A stretch of 64,000 nucleotides of DNA from Dolichospermum sp. LEGE 00240. GTDB lineage: Bacteria > Cyanobacteriota > Cyanobacteriia > Cyanobacteriales > Nostocaceae. Positions 23,706 through 32,803 of the stretch are shown piece by piece. The notes under the pieces were generated by a model. The model was given only the letters and a program-made list of their open reading frames with translations, did no database searches and was not told the origin of the DNA. The stretch is from positions 1-64,000 of the forward strand of contig NZ_JADEVZ010000003.1 of the NCBI RefSeq assembly GCF_015207875.1, read 5' to 3'. Made by a program: the position numbers and the translations under genes. How positions within the stretch are numbered: the first letter of the stretch is position 1; the number at the start of each line of letters is the position of its first letter.

Positions 23706-24113
23706 ATGATTAATCCTGTCCCTAGTCCTAATTTGCGTACTCCCATTGCTATTAGTTTGGGTGCAATAGTTGGTGCTTTAAGTCGCTATTATTTAACATT
23801 GTGGTTGACAAACCGCTTTGGTTTTGGTTTTCCCTATGGAACTTTTTTTATTAATATTAGCGGTTGTTTAGCAATGGGGTTTTTCGCAACTTTAGCTATG
23901 GAAAAAACAGTGCTGATTTCCCCAGAAATTAAGTTAATTGTCGCTACAGGATTTTTAGGTGCATATACTACTTTTTCTACTTTTGGTTTAGATACAGTTG
24001 GCTTATTACAACGTGGTAATTGGTTAGCTGCTGCTGGTTATTTTTCAGGTAGTACAATCTTGGGAATTATCAGTGTGCAATTAGGGATGATTATTGCTAG
24101 AATGTTAAATTAA
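23706..24113 (+). CDS. crcB: Fluoride ion channel CrcB/FluC
   Basis: 135 residues with four membrane segments. Family signatures: [17 protein letters not shown] near the start, [12 protein letters not shown] (the conserved Asn of the pore), and [16 protein letters not shown] with the Phe/Thr pore residues. It exports fluoride as a dual-topology dimer in the plasma membrane. A single full-length gene is consistent with a homodimer. Start ATG at 23706. Confidence 0.93.
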   Translation: MINPVPSPNLRTPIAISLGAIVGALSRYYLTLWLTNRFGFGFPYGTFFINISGCLAMGFFATLAMEKTVLISPEIKLIVATGFLGAYTTFSTFGLDTVGLLQRGNWLAAAGYFSGSTILGIISVQLGMIIARMLN

Positions 24114-24142
24114 AAGTTATTGAAAATAAATTAGTATAGAAA

Positions 24143-25552
24143 ATGGTGCAAACACAATCTCTTATCAACGAAAATTCTTTAACAGAAATATTACCTGGAG
24201 GGAGTAACCCAGATGCTTTTGAATTAGCCCAAGCATGGTATCCAGTTCACTATCTTCAAGATTTAGACAAATCCAAACCCACACCTTTCACTCTTTTGGG
24301 TAAAGATATTGTGATTTGGTGGGATCAAAAAATCGCATCTTGGCAAGTATTTATAGATCAATGTCCTCACCGTCTTGCACCTCTTTCGGAAGGCAGAATT
24401 AATGAAGATGGATTGTTAGAATGTCCTTATCATGGTTGGTCATTTGCTGGAGATGGAAGTTGTCAAAAAATTCCCCAACAGGTTGCAGGTGCAAAAGCAG
24501 AAACCTCTCCCAGGGCTTGCGTACCATCTTTACCAACAACAGAAAAACAAGGATTATTATTTGTCTATGCTGGTAATCCAGAAAATGCTGCAAATACAAA
24601 AGTTCCTGTAGTTGAACCCATAGAAGTAGCACCGGAAGGATGGGTAATTATGAACACTTTTCGAGATGTTCCTTATGATGCTTTAACATTATTAGAAAAT
24701 ATCCTTGATCCTAGTCATATTGCCTTTACCCATCATCGTACAGTGGGAAATCGTGCCAATGCTGCACCTTTAGAATTAGAAATAGTTGAATCTGGGAAAT
24801 ATGGTTTTGCAGGGATTTGGAAACAAGGTTTAAAAGCGGGACAATCGGGAAAACTTTCCACAACATTTATTGCCCCTGGTTTGATGTGGCATGACATTAA
24901 TGCTGAGAAAGGCAGAATTTTAACCGTTGTTTATGCTGTCCCCATTCGCAAAGGTGAATGTCGGATAATTGCCCGGTTTCCTTTTAAGTTCAAGTCTCAA
25001 ATTCCAGGATTTTTTATTAAAATTCGCCCTCGTTGGTATGTCCATATTGGACAAAATGGCGTTTTGGAAGATGATCAAATTTTTCTCCATTATCAAGAAC
25101 GTTATTTAGCAGATAAAGGTGGTAGTGCTAATTTTAATAAAGCTTTTTATCTGGCGACAAAAGCAGATACTTTTGTTTCCGAGTTACGTAAGTGGGTAAA
25201 TCAATATCATGGGGAAACATTTCCGGGGGAATCTTTACCACCACTTTTATTAAATAAGGAAGCACTACTAGAAAGATATCATTCCCATACAGAAAAATGT
25301 GCTAGTTGTCGTCAGGCTTTAAAAAGAGTTCAACAGTTAAAATTCTGGTTTGGTGTTTTTACTATTCTGGCTTTAGCTAGTAGTCCTTTATTCGCTTTTT
25401 TGGTAGAAACAAAATCAATTCTATTTGTGATGACAGAAACATTTATTCCTCTTTTATTGGGTGCAGCATGGTGTAAATTAAGTCAGTTGGAAAGGGAGTT
25501 TTATGAGGGGAGAATGATCCCTCCTCGTAATTTACCAGAGACAAAAAGATAG
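24143..25552 (+). CDS. Rieske oxygenase of the pheophorbide a oxygenase (PaO/TIC55) family
   Basis: 469 residues. Rieske 2Fe-2S cluster: CPHRLAPLSEGRI ... CPYHGWSF (CxH and CxxH). Mononuclear iron site: LLENILDPSHIAFTHH. The C-terminus has a CASC motif (CxxC) and two hydrophobic helices (FWFGVFTILALASSPLFAFL and FIPLLLGAAW), which anchor these proteins in membranes. This is the PaO / TIC55 / PTC52 architecture. Plant relatives open the chlorophyll ring or hydroxylate catabolites; the cyanobacterial substrate is not certain. It follows crcB by 29 bases but has no obvious link to fluoride. Confidence 0.88.
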   Translation: MVQTQSLINENSLTEILPGGSNPDAFELAQAWYPVHYLQDLDKSKPTPFTLLGKDIVIWWDQKIASWQVFIDQCPHRLAPLSEGRINEDGLLECPYHGWSFAGDGSCQKIPQQVAGAKAETSPRACVPSLPTTEKQGLLFVYAGNPENAANTKVPVVEPIEVAPEGWVIMNTFRDVPYDALTLLENILDPSHIAFTHHRTVGNRANAAPLELEIVESGKYGFAGIWKQGLKAGQSGKLSTTFIAPGLMWHDINAEKGRILTVVYAVPIRKGECRIIARFPFKFKSQIPGFFIKIRPRWYVHIGQNGVLEDDQIFLHYQERYLADKGGSANFNKAFYLATKADTFVSELRKWVNQYHGETFPGESLPPLLLNKEALLERYHSHTEKCASCRQALKRVQQLKFWFGVFTILALASSPLFAFLVETKSILFVMTETFIPLLLGAAWCKLSQLEREFYEGRMIPPRNLPETKR

Positions 25553-25893
25553 ATTGGCGGTTTCAAATTTCACTTAATACTATTGTCAGCGTCCAAATAT
25601 GAAAGTTTGAATTCATACTCTCGGTATCAATCGGGCTTTGATATTTTAGATGCTGAGTCTATACCTGTTTATCCGTCTGAGGTATGTTTTTAGGGTTAAC
25701 TGTCTGAATCAGGATATCCAGGATTTAAGGATTTACAGGATGTTTGTTTAATTTGCATTTTTAGGGTTTGAGGATTCTATACTTCTCGGTTAGACTCAAA
25801 AAACTGCAATGTAATCTAGATTAGTGCTTTTTGTTGCTTAATAGGGAATAATAGAATAAATACTCCTTGTCAGATAAAGGTGAGTTTTGACAA
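25553..25893. other. 341-bp intergenic region with one dispersed repeat
   Basis: It contains CTGTCTGAATCAGGATATCCAGGATTTAAGGATTTACAGGAT (about 25700-25742), a member of a family seen at least eight times between 13 and 31 kb. The rest is A/T-rich with no evident gene. The repeat is followed by the promoter region of the next gene. Confidence 0.55.
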
Positions 25894-28302
25894 ATGGACT
25901 GGACAACAATACTCAAAGCACAGCAAACTGATTTTATTCAAAGACTGAAATCTGGTGACTTACTCCATTGTGAGAAGGAAGGCCAGCATAGTGAGTTGAC
26001 GGTTATCTCTGGAGAGAGGTTAAAGCAATTACGGGATTTTTGCTGGGATATGGCTAATAAATTCAAGCAACAATCCGATGTTAAAAACATCTTCTTCAAT
26101 AATATGAAGGGAAAGCTGGGTGAGGAAGTTGTTAAAATCCGTTTAGGTGATTTTGTAACTGAAATTGATTATGAAAAACGCATTGGTGGAGATGGAAAAA
26201 TTGATTTTACTTTAACTTCTGATTCATCTATTGGTATTCAGGTTAAAACCCGTTATGGATATTTTGATAAAGTTCAATGGACAATTGATAGAGAAGAAAT
26301 TGAAAAAAATGCTGTTTTGGTTTGCATTTTATGTCAAGAAGAATTTAGTGAAATGGAAAAAGACTATCGTTTGATTATGGTTGGTTTTTTACCAACTAAT
26401 ATGATTAAATCAACTGGTGATAAAACTTTAGTGGGAATAGATGAATTACTTTATCCTGGTGGGTTACGTGGCTATTTAGAGAATTTATCATTTTATGATG
26501 CTGACAAATATATCAACTTAGGTGATGAGTATATTGTAAAAGAAGATTATCAAGGTGCGATTAATAATTATAGTCAAGCATTGCAGATAAATCCTAAAAA
26601 TGCTCAAATATATTTTAAACGAGCAGAAATTCATCATCACCTGGGAAACTTCCAGAATGCTATAAATGATTATAGTCAAGCAATATACATTAATCCTAAA
26701 GACGCTTACTCTTATAATAATAGAGGAATTATTTACGAAAAATTTGGTTATATAGACTATGCTATTAATGATTATAAGAAAGCACTAAAAATTAATCCTA
26801 AAGAATCTGTAGTCTATTTGAATTTAGCAATTACTTACTATAACCTAGATGTAGATTGCAATTATTACAATTATATTATAAATAGAGATGAACTAATCAT
26901 CAATTATTTGAATCAAGCGTTAAATATTAATCCTAACTTATATAAAGCATACCATGTTAGAGGAAAATTTCGTTTTCAAATAGGAGATGTAGCAGGTGCA
27001 TTTGAGGATTTTAATATTGTATTAAAATTTGATCCTGACTATGCCTTAAATATTTATACATATCTTGCAGAAGTATACTACTATCGGGGAAATTACTATA
27101 GCGAAATAGGAAATAACAAAAATGCACTTGAAAATTTGAATTTGGCGGCTAATTTATATAAAAGACTAAATCATGAATTTAGTTATAGACGCACTATTAA
27201 CTATATCCAATATGTTCAATCAAAATATTTTGAATATAATTTTGACGATGATGATAAATATCATCAATTTATTCTTAATTCAAACAATAAATCATTAGAA
27301 GTAAATAATGTTGATCTAAAATCAGCAGTAGGTATGAATTATACCCGTCTTCGTGACTTACTCACAGCAAGAAAATGGAAGGAAGCTGATGAAGAAACAA
27401 CGCGAGTTATGTTAACGGTTGCGAAAAGGGAAAATCAAGGTTGGCTAGATTTTAACAGCATTGATAATTTCCCCTGTGAAGACCTCGCTACTATTGACCA
27501 GTTATGGGTAAATTACAGTAATGGGCGTTTTGGTTTCTCTGTTCAGAAGCGTATTTATCAAAATCTTGGTGGAACTAGACAGTACGACGACAAAATTTGG
27601 GATGTTTTTGGTGAAACTGTAGGCTGGAGAAAAGGAGGATACTGGTTATCTTACAAAGATATTACGTTTGATAAAAAAGTACCAGAATTTCATTTACCTT
27701 TGAGTCGCTTTTGGGTGGTAGGTGTGGGCGGTGGTTGGGGTATTTTAATTGGTATCTTCTCGCGTATCGAGACTTGTAATATTCCCCATAATAAAAAGGC
27801 TAAAAATCAAAATTCAACATTACCAGAATTAGATAATACTGATTTAATATCAGCAGTAGGACAAGATTACAGAAAACTGCGTAACTTACTTGCTGCGGAG
27901 AATTGGAAAGAAGCTGATATGGAAACAGCGCGGGTAATGTCAAATGTTGCGAAACTTGTAGAAATAGGTGGGTTAAAAAGAAAATACATTACTAATTTTC
28001 CCTCTAAAGACCTCCAAACCATTGATAAATTGTGGGTAAAATACAGTAATGGTAAATTTGGTTTTTCAGTTCAGAAAAAGATTTATCAAGAATTGGGTGG
28101 AGTAAGACACTACGACGATGATGTTTGGGAATCCTTTATTGACGAAGTAGGATGGATAACTTGGGGAAGGTCGAATTGGTATAGTAATGTTACTTTTAAA
28201 AAAACAGCACCACAAGGACATCTTCCTTGGCAAGTAACATCAGTTGGTAGTGGTCGATTGTGGGGCTGGGAGGGGTTTCTTCTCTCGCATCGAGACTTGT
28301 AA
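25894..28302 (+). CDS. DUF4365 - TPR - GUN4 - GUN4 multidomain protein
   Basis: 802 residues. N-terminal part (about 50-200) has a PD-(D/E)XK-like DUF4365 pattern: GKLGEEVVKIRL, KIDFTLTS, GIQVKTRYG. Residues about 205-440 are tetratricopeptide repeats (AINNYSQALQINPKNAQ, AINDYKKALKINPKE). Two GUN4 domains follow: about 475-625 and 650-800, each with LRxLLxAxxWKEAD and NYSNGRFGFSVQKRIYQ-type signatures. GUN4 binds porphyrins and activates Mg-chelatase; extra GUN4 domains in cyanobacteria occur in sensory proteins. A nuclease-like head with a GUN4 tail is unusual and could be a porphyrin-responsive effector. No frameshift. No partner gene adjacent. Confidence 0.85.
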   Translation: MDWTTILKAQQTDFIQRLKSGDLLHCEKEGQHSELTVISGERLKQLRDFCWDMANKFKQQSDVKNIFFNNMKGKLGEEVVKIRLGDFVTEIDYEKRIGGDGKIDFTLTSDSSIGIQVKTRYGYFDKVQWTIDREEIEKNAVLVCILCQEEFSEMEKDYRLIMVGFLPTNMIKSTGDKTLVGIDELLYPGGLRGYLENLSFYDADKYINLGDEYIVKEDYQGAINNYSQALQINPKNAQIYFKRAEIHHHLGNFQNAINDYSQAIYINPKDAYSYNNRGIIYEKFGYIDYAINDYKKALKINPKESVVYLNLAITYYNLDVDCNYYNYIINRDELIINYLNQALNINPNLYKAYHVRGKFRFQIGDVAGAFEDFNIVLKFDPDYALNIYTYLAEVYYYRGNYYSEIGNNKNALENLNLAANLYKRLNHEFSYRRTINYIQYVQSKYFEYNFDDDDKYHQFILNSNNKSLEVNNVDLKSAVGMNYTRLRDLLTARKWKEADEETTRVMLTVAKRENQGWLDFNSIDNFPCEDLATIDQLWVNYSNGRFGFSVQKRIYQNLGGTRQYDDKIWDVFGETVGWRKGGYWLSYKDITFDKKVPEFHLPLSRFWVVGVGGGWGILIGIFSRIETCNIPHNKKAKNQNSTLPELDNTDLISAVGQDYRKLRNLLAAENWKEADMETARVMSNVAKLVEIGGLKRKYITNFPSKDLQTIDKLWVKYSNGKFGFSVQKKIYQELGGVRHYDDDVWESFIDEVGWITWGRSNWYSNVTFKKTAPQGHLPWQVTSVGSGRLWGWEGFLLSHRDL

Positions 28303-28455
28303 TCTATAAAATATAAGTCTTTTTATAAGTAAACTCCTACTAGAAATGATATCCAAGTATCAAAATATAAATAAAATCTTGATATTTTGGAAAATTATCA
28401 TTTTTAAAAACTAATTTGCTATAATTGTTATCGTAATTTATAAAAAAGTAAGAAA

Positions 28456-28626
28456 ATGAAGAATTTTCATCGTGACCCTAATTATATTCACTATCTAGCT
28501 AAACAATTAGCTGGATCAGTTTTATCTCAGTCAGCATCTGGTTGTAGAAAAACGAGTCCGTCTATGGCTAGACTAGCAAGCCATGTTTTGTTAAATGAAC
28601 ATTTAGCTAGAGGTGGTGATAAATAA
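28456..28626 (+). CDS. Small hypothetical protein, 56 residues
   Basis: It starts MKNFHRDPNYIHYLAKQLAGS and ends LLNEHLARGGDK. A purine-rich AGTAAGAAA precedes the ATG. It is short, basic and probably helical with no membrane segment. I do not recognise it. Coding-like codon use and a clear start make it plausible but unproven. Confidence 0.4.
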   Translation: MKNFHRDPNYIHYLAKQLAGSVLSQSASGCRKTSPSMARLASHVLLNEHLARGGDK

Positions 28627-28900
28627 CTAAGACAAATTCCTATCGGGTTAATTATTGATGCAAAATAAATTATCACGATAGGAAATTGATTTTATACTTT
28701 GATAAGCTTCGCTTTTTATATCACAAAATAATTGAGATTGATGACTTTATTAAATCCTGTAAATCCTATAATCCTGGACATCCTGATTCTGACAAATTAA
28801 AATATTAGTACACCACAAACAAAATCAACATCCCGTAAATCCTAAAATCCTGATTCTGACAAAAAATGCTATATCTCCAAGTAGAAAATATTCCTAAACG
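28627..28900. repeat. Dispersed repeats before the MNT/HEPN pair
   Basis: Two copies of the AATCCTGTAAATCCTATAATCCTGG / CATCCTGATTCTGACAAA family (about 28755-28798 and 28830-28862). Nothing else is seen. Confidence 0.6.
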
Positions 28901-29266
28901 ATGAGACACCCAAAACTAGAAGAAATTATGCAGGAATTGTGTAATAACTTGCTTGAAACATACCAAGATCAACTAATTGCAGTGATTCTTTTTGGTTCTC
29001 AAGCGCGTGGTGATGCTACTCCTGATTCAGATTTTGATGTAATAGTTATACTTAAGGATTTAGTGCAAGCAACCAAAGAAATTGAAAAAATTGGCTTTTT
29101 TCTTAGTCCCCTTTGTTTAAAATATAGTGTAGTAGTTTCTAACCTGTTTTACTCCCTCAGTCGTTTTGAAAAAGAACAAACAATGCTAATCCAAAATATC
29201 AAAAAAGAAGGTATTTATTTTTATGAACAAAGAACAAGAGTTTCTAGTGCAAAAAGCTCAAGATAG
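28901..29266 (+). CDS. MNT-type nucleotidyltransferase (antitoxin of an MNT/HEPN pair)
   Basis: 121 residues. Minimal nucleotidyltransferase signature GSxxxGxxxxxSDxDxxV is seen as FGSQARGDATPDSDFDVIV. In MntA/HepT systems the MNT protein inactivates the HEPN toxin by AMP transfer to a Tyr near its active site. The downstream HEPN gene overlaps by 44 bases, fitting that pair. The C-terminal end (RTRVSSAKSSR) is basic. The toxin-antitoxin role is inferred from the pairing. Confidence 0.82.
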   Translation: MRHPKLEEIMQELCNNLLETYQDQLIAVILFGSQARGDATPDSDFDVIVILKDLVQATKEIEKIGFFLSPLCLKYSVVVSNLFYSLSRFEKEQTMLIQNIKKEGIYFYEQRTRVSSAKSSR

Positions 29267-29600
29267 TCTGCGTGCAGCTAAAATTTTAGCTGGTGAAAAT
29301 CTAGCTGATTTTGCGGCTTCTCGTGCTTATTATGCCATGTTTTATATAGCTGAAGCATTCCTAGTAGGTGAAAATCTCAGTTTTAGCAAACACTCTGCTG
29401 TAATTAGTAAGTTTGGCGAACTTTTTGCCAGAACTAGTAAAATTGATCCTAAATTTCACCGTTATCTAATTGATGCAGAACAGATACGTTTAAAGGGAGA
29501 TTATGATCGTTCTGAACGTTTAACTGCTGAAGATGCAAAACTACTGATTGAAAGAACCGAAGAGTTCCTAGAATTAGTAAACTATCTATCATCTTGCTAA
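29223..29600 (+). CDS. HEPN-domain protein (partner of the MNT protein)
   Basis: 125 residues, all helical. The HEPN signature is ASRAYYAMFYIAEAFL followed by SFSKHSAVISKFGELF and a second part with FHRYLIDAEQIRLKGDYD. HEPN proteins paired with MNT are often RNases with an RxxxxH motif. I do not see a canonical RX4-6H here, so this may be the non-nuclease subgroup. Overlaps the MNT gene. Confidence 0.8.
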   Translation: MNKEQEFLVQKAQDSLRAAKILAGENLADFAASRAYYAMFYIAEAFLVGENLSFSKHSAVISKFGELFARTSKIDPKFHRYLIDAEQIRLKGDYDRSERLTAEDAKLLIERTEEFLELVNYLSSC

Positions 29601-29806
29601 TTCAAATAAATCAATGGTTAAATAAATAATGGTAATCTAACAGTAATATCAAGAATAATTGAACGCAGATAAACGCAGATAAACACAGATAAAAATGGAC
29701 AATCAAAATTCAAAACATGAAACTTTCAAACAACATCCTGTTAATCCTAAAATCCTGGACATCCTGATTCAGACAAATGCAAAATTGAGAAATACTGGAG
29801 AGAATC

Positions 29807-30004
29807 ATGAAAATCACCTACGACGCAGAAGTTGATGTTTTAAGAATTATATTCAGCAATATACCAATTGAAGAAAGTGATGAAGAAAAACCAGGAATCA
29901 TTTTAGATTATGACGACGCTGGAAATATTGTAGGAATTGAAATAATAGACGCTTCTAAACGTATAGATAACCCATGTTTGTTTGAGTATTCTGTTAATAA
30001 TTAG
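29807..30004 (+). CDS. DUF2283 family protein
   Basis: 65 residues: MKITYDAEVDVLRIIF, ESDEEKPGIILDYDDAGNIVGIEIIDAS. This is the complete DUF2283 pattern (YDxExDvLyI...GiilD.D..g.ivGIEil.AS). The function is unknown; such genes often sit with toxin-antitoxin partners, but here the partner (a DUF4258 protein) is not seen. The ribosome binding site GGAGAG is 10 bases upstream. Confidence 0.8.
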   Translation: MKITYDAEVDVLRIIFSNIPIEESDEEKPGIILDYDDAGNIVGIEIIDASKRIDNPCLFEYSVNN

Positions 30005-30597
30005 TAAGTTGAGTTGACATAAAAGCACCATTTGTATTAAATGAGAAGATTAACAACAGAAGTCGGGGATCTGAATTTTGTCAGAATCAGGATATCCAGG
30101 ATTAAAGGATTTACAGGATTTTATTTTCTGATGAAAGCTTCCCCAATTCTGACATAATTAATTAGATGAACGAGAAAAATACTCCCTTCCCACACAAAGA
30201 TAACTGATATTTTTTCTCTGTGTCCTCTGTGGTTCGTTTAAAAAAAATTAGTAATCTAACAGTAATATCAAGAATAATTGTAGCTTGCTTCCCGAAGGGT
30301 ACGCAGATAAACGCAGATGAACACAGATAAAGATGGACAATCAAAAATCGGCGTTGCTGAATCGAGGTATGAAATTTCCAAATTGAACCTTTAAAAATCT
30401 TACCTTTGCGTCTTTGCGCCTTTGCGTGAGACTAAAATTCATACCCTTAATCAGCAACGCCCAAAAATCAAAACATGATATTTTCAAACAACATCCTGTA
30501 AATCCTTAAATCCTGGATATCCTGATTCAGACAAATTAAAATATTAGTACACCACAAATCAAATCAAAATCCTGGACATCCTGATTCAGACAAATAG
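30005..30597. repeat. 593-bp cluster of dispersed repeats
   Basis: It contains a half copy of the AGATCCCCGACTTCT palindrome (about 30056-30074) and three copies of the GGATATCCAGGATT / AATCCTGGACATCCTG family (30078-30122, 30490-30535, 30568-30595). It also holds a CGCAGATAAACGCAGATAAACACAGAT tract and a GGCGTTGCTGA element (30350-30461). No gene. Confidence 0.7.
30350..30461. repeat. 112-bp element with GGCGTTGCTGA ends
   Basis: It starts GGCGTTGCTGA and ends TCAGCAACGCC, with the inner text TTTGCGTCTTTGCGCCTTTGCGTGAGACTAAAATTCATACCC. A longer copy with extra sequence lies at 43785-43940 and a half copy at 47227-47275. Confidence 0.75.
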
Positions 30598-31185
30598 TTA
30601 AGATTCTGTACTGGTAAAGTCTATTTTTTCATAAATATCAGCCAGAGAAATTTGACAAGAAACAGAAGTTAAATTTAAAGTATCATTAATATCTTCATAT
30701 TCTAAAAACATCCATTTTCTATTATCAGTTTTGACATATTGTTCAACGTGAATTGTGTATTGGTCAATTAAAATATATTCTTGAAAACTAGCAATAGCCC
30801 GATAAGCTGCAAACTTTTCATCTCTATCATAACCTTTGGTAGATTTTGATAACACTTCAGCAATCATAACTGGATTAATAATAGTGTCATTTCTTCCTTC
30901 TGCAAACGCTAGGGGAGTTTGGACAACCATTACATCAGGATAAGTATGAATCCGTTGTTTAGGAATCCAAAGCCGTTGGTCAGTATAATAGACTTCGTAA
31001 GGCTGACGCTTGAGGGCAAAATGTATGGCAACATATAAATTACCAGCTATTTTATTATGATTTGGTGTTCCGCCTGTCATGGGGATAATTAATCCATCAA
31101 TATATTCATGACGTAGTTCTGAATTTACCTCAAATTCTAGATATTCTTCAGGTGAGTAGTAGCGTATTTCTTGTGCAATAGTCAT
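30598..31185 (-). CDS. Uma2-family (DUF820) putative endonuclease
   Basis: 195 residues: a start with YSPEEYLEFE, HEYIDGLIIPMTGGTPNHN, then PDVMVV, EVLSKSTKGYDRDEKFAAYRAIASFQEYILID, the PD-(D/E)XK-like core of the family. It belongs to a different subfamily from the gene at 18405. No partner; role unknown. The end lies against a dispersed repeat. Confidence 0.85.
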   Translation of the reverse strand: MTIAQEIRYYSPEEYLEFEVNSELRHEYIDGLIIPMTGGTPNHNKIAGNLYVAIHFALKRQPYEVYYTDQRLWIPKQRIHTYPDVMVVQTPLAFAEGRNDTIINPVMIAEVLSKSTKGYDRDEKFAAYRAIASFQEYILIDQYTIHVEQYVKTDNRKWMFLEYEDINDTLNLTSVSCQISLADIYEKIDFTSTES

Positions 31186-31229
31186 GATATCTAGATCCTT
31201 TTATTGCTTTACCATTTATGTTAGCTTAC

Positions 31230-32117
31230 TTATATTTCATAGGTTATTAAACCTGCATCAAGATCAACGCCTACAGTTCCTCCCCGATTTTTCTCTACTT
31301 GTCGCCAGACATCATACCCCATTAAAATAGCCTTCTCCCAATCTCCTAAAGAACATTGAGAAACTTCTAAATGAGATGTCATATTTTTAATGGTTTTTAA
31401 TAGTTGGTAATCTAATGTTGAAACACCTTCTAAAAAACCGTGATCTTTAGCATAGCTAAATACAAGTGCTGAGATACCTTCTTCAATAGCTACTGCACGA
31501 CCTCCATCTTCAACTTCGTCAATAAGAGGATTACTTTTGCGCTTACGTTTAAGGATACTACGAGTAACTACAGACCAACCCAAAACTGCGGCATAGGAAA
31601 AATGAAAAATATCATGAAAGCGGTATCCATCACTTTTATAAGAATTATCTGTGAGGTCATTTCCTATTTGTTCTTTATTTATAAATGCTTTCATTTTGAC
31701 TGAATTATCTTTGCTTATCTCTGTAATTTCTACTTCAAATTGTCGTGGTAAACTTTCATGCTCTGGAAATTTATTATCAAAGATATAACTTGTATTCTTA
31801 TTATCTGTTTCTGTTGAATCTCTCCATCCCCAACGGTCATTGCACTTTCTTAAATTATCTTCTGCAATTTCTTGTAAATCAAGGTTAAATTTACTGGCTA
31901 TATTGGAAATATACCAAAGCATATCTCCTAATTCTTCCGCAATTCCTTCTTTAAATAATTTGTGTGCATCACCATCGCGTAAATGTTTTTTATATTCTGT
32001 CATCAAAGAACCAACTTCACCCACTAAACCTAATAGCGGTATGATTAATTCACTACCTCCAACAGCAGGGATTTGATCTGTATTCAGTGCTTGTTTTTGA
32101 TATTCAGAAAAATTCAT
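31230..32117 (-). CDS. MazG-like NTP pyrophosphohydrolase with C-terminal helical extension
   Basis: 295 residues. The N-terminal MazG domain (about 1-100) reads LLGLVGEVGSLMTEYKKH and EELGDMLWYISNIASKFNL, with the acidic residues that bind Mg. The remaining 190 residues are an extension with DGYRFHDIFHFSYAAVLGWS and EDGGRAVAIEEGISALVF. It carries several His/Glu pairs and may be a second all-alpha pyrophosphatase-like unit. MazG-type enzymes hydrolyse (d)NTPs, often modified ones. It lies in line with a DUF1643 gene and a base-hypermodification-like gene on the same strand, which suggests nucleotide metabolism linked to modified DNA. Confidence 0.75.
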   Translation of the reverse strand: MNFSEYQKQALNTDQIPAVGGSELIIPLLGLVGEVGSLMTEYKKHLRDGDAHKLFKEGIAEELGDMLWYISNIASKFNLDLQEIAEDNLRKCNDRWGWRDSTETDNKNTSYIFDNKFPEHESLPRQFEVEITEISKDNSVKMKAFINKEQIGNDLTDNSYKSDGYRFHDIFHFSYAAVLGWSVVTRSILKRKRKSNPLIDEVEDGGRAVAIEEGISALVFSYAKDHGFLEGVSTLDYQLLKTIKNMTSHLEVSQCSLGDWEKAILMGYDVWRQVEKNRGGTVGVDLDAGLITYEI

Positions 32118-32141
32118 AATCTAATTCCTTAAATTTCAAAG

Positions 32142-32218
32142 CCTGTAGGGTGTGTTAGCGAAAGCGTAATGCACCATTTTGAGTTAAGCTATAATGGTGC
32201 ATTCATAACGTACCCTCC
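32142..32218. repeat. Inverted-repeat element TAGGGTGTGTTA...ACGTACCCTCCA
   Basis: GTAGGGTGTGTTAGCGAAAGCGTAATGCACCATT is followed after a few bases by AATGGTGCATTCATAACGTACCCT, an imperfect inverted repeat. Related text (TAGGGTGCGTCAGA...TCTGACGCACCTA) is at 37011-37068. Confidence 0.55.
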
Positions 32219-32257
32219 AAAATTAATTGGATAATTTATTTTTTGTAAGCCACATTT

Positions 32258-32752
32258 TTAGATAAAAAGCTTTCTTCCTTTAATAGGTCGAGCGCGTTGT
32301 AGTGGGTGAAATGGATGCCCATCTTTTGTTCGATCATCACCACGATTATTAACAAGACAGTAAAGCTTATAGCCAGAAATTAGACTTAGCACTTCTTCGT
32401 TCCGGTCCATAATTTTAGGAAACTTACCCCCACCCCAAGCTACAATAATTGATTCAGCACGTTTTGTTGCTGATTGAATATAAATATTATTTTCTGATCC
32501 TACAATATGATCAGTTGTTAGAAGAAGATCAGGACGTTTTGTAGCACGATACGCGAATAGATTAACTACTTCAAGAGAACCATAATCCCAAGATTTAGCC
32601 AAATTAATACATTTCGTGAGTGTTCTATCATCTTGTTGATGGTCAGCGGTACTTGGGTTAAGCATCACAAAAGTAACTTGTGGCAAATTTGCATCCCATT
32701 TACGCCCTAGTAAGTAGCGATAATTTCCGTCAATCTTGGCATACTTTTCCAT
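32258..32752 (-). CDS. DUF1643 family protein
   Basis: 164 residues: RYLLGRKWDANLPQVTFVML followed by NPSTADHQQDDRTL, then VVNLFAYRATKRPDLL, IIVAWGGGKFP and HPFHPLQRAR. This is the complete DUF1643 pattern. The family is found in bacteria and phages, has no fixed function, and has been noted near DNA-modification genes. It lies between the MazG-like gene and the hypermodification-like gene with gaps of 140 and 51 bases. Confidence 0.88.
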   Translation of the reverse strand: MEKYAKIDGNYRYLLGRKWDANLPQVTFVMLNPSTADHQQDDRTLTKCINLAKSWDYGSLEVVNLFAYRATKRPDLLLTTDHIVGSENNIYIQSATKRAESIIVAWGGGKFPKIMDRNEEVLSLISGYKLYCLVNNRGDDRTKDGHPFHPLQRARPIKGRKLFI

Positions 32753-32803
32753 TCCACCATACTTTCCTTTGAATTACTGTTGATTTATAAATACTAGAAG
32801 ACA

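Noticed and set aside
29223-29600. Calling the HEPN protein an RNase toxin
   Set aside because: No RX4-6H catalytic motif is visible, so only the domain family is claimed.
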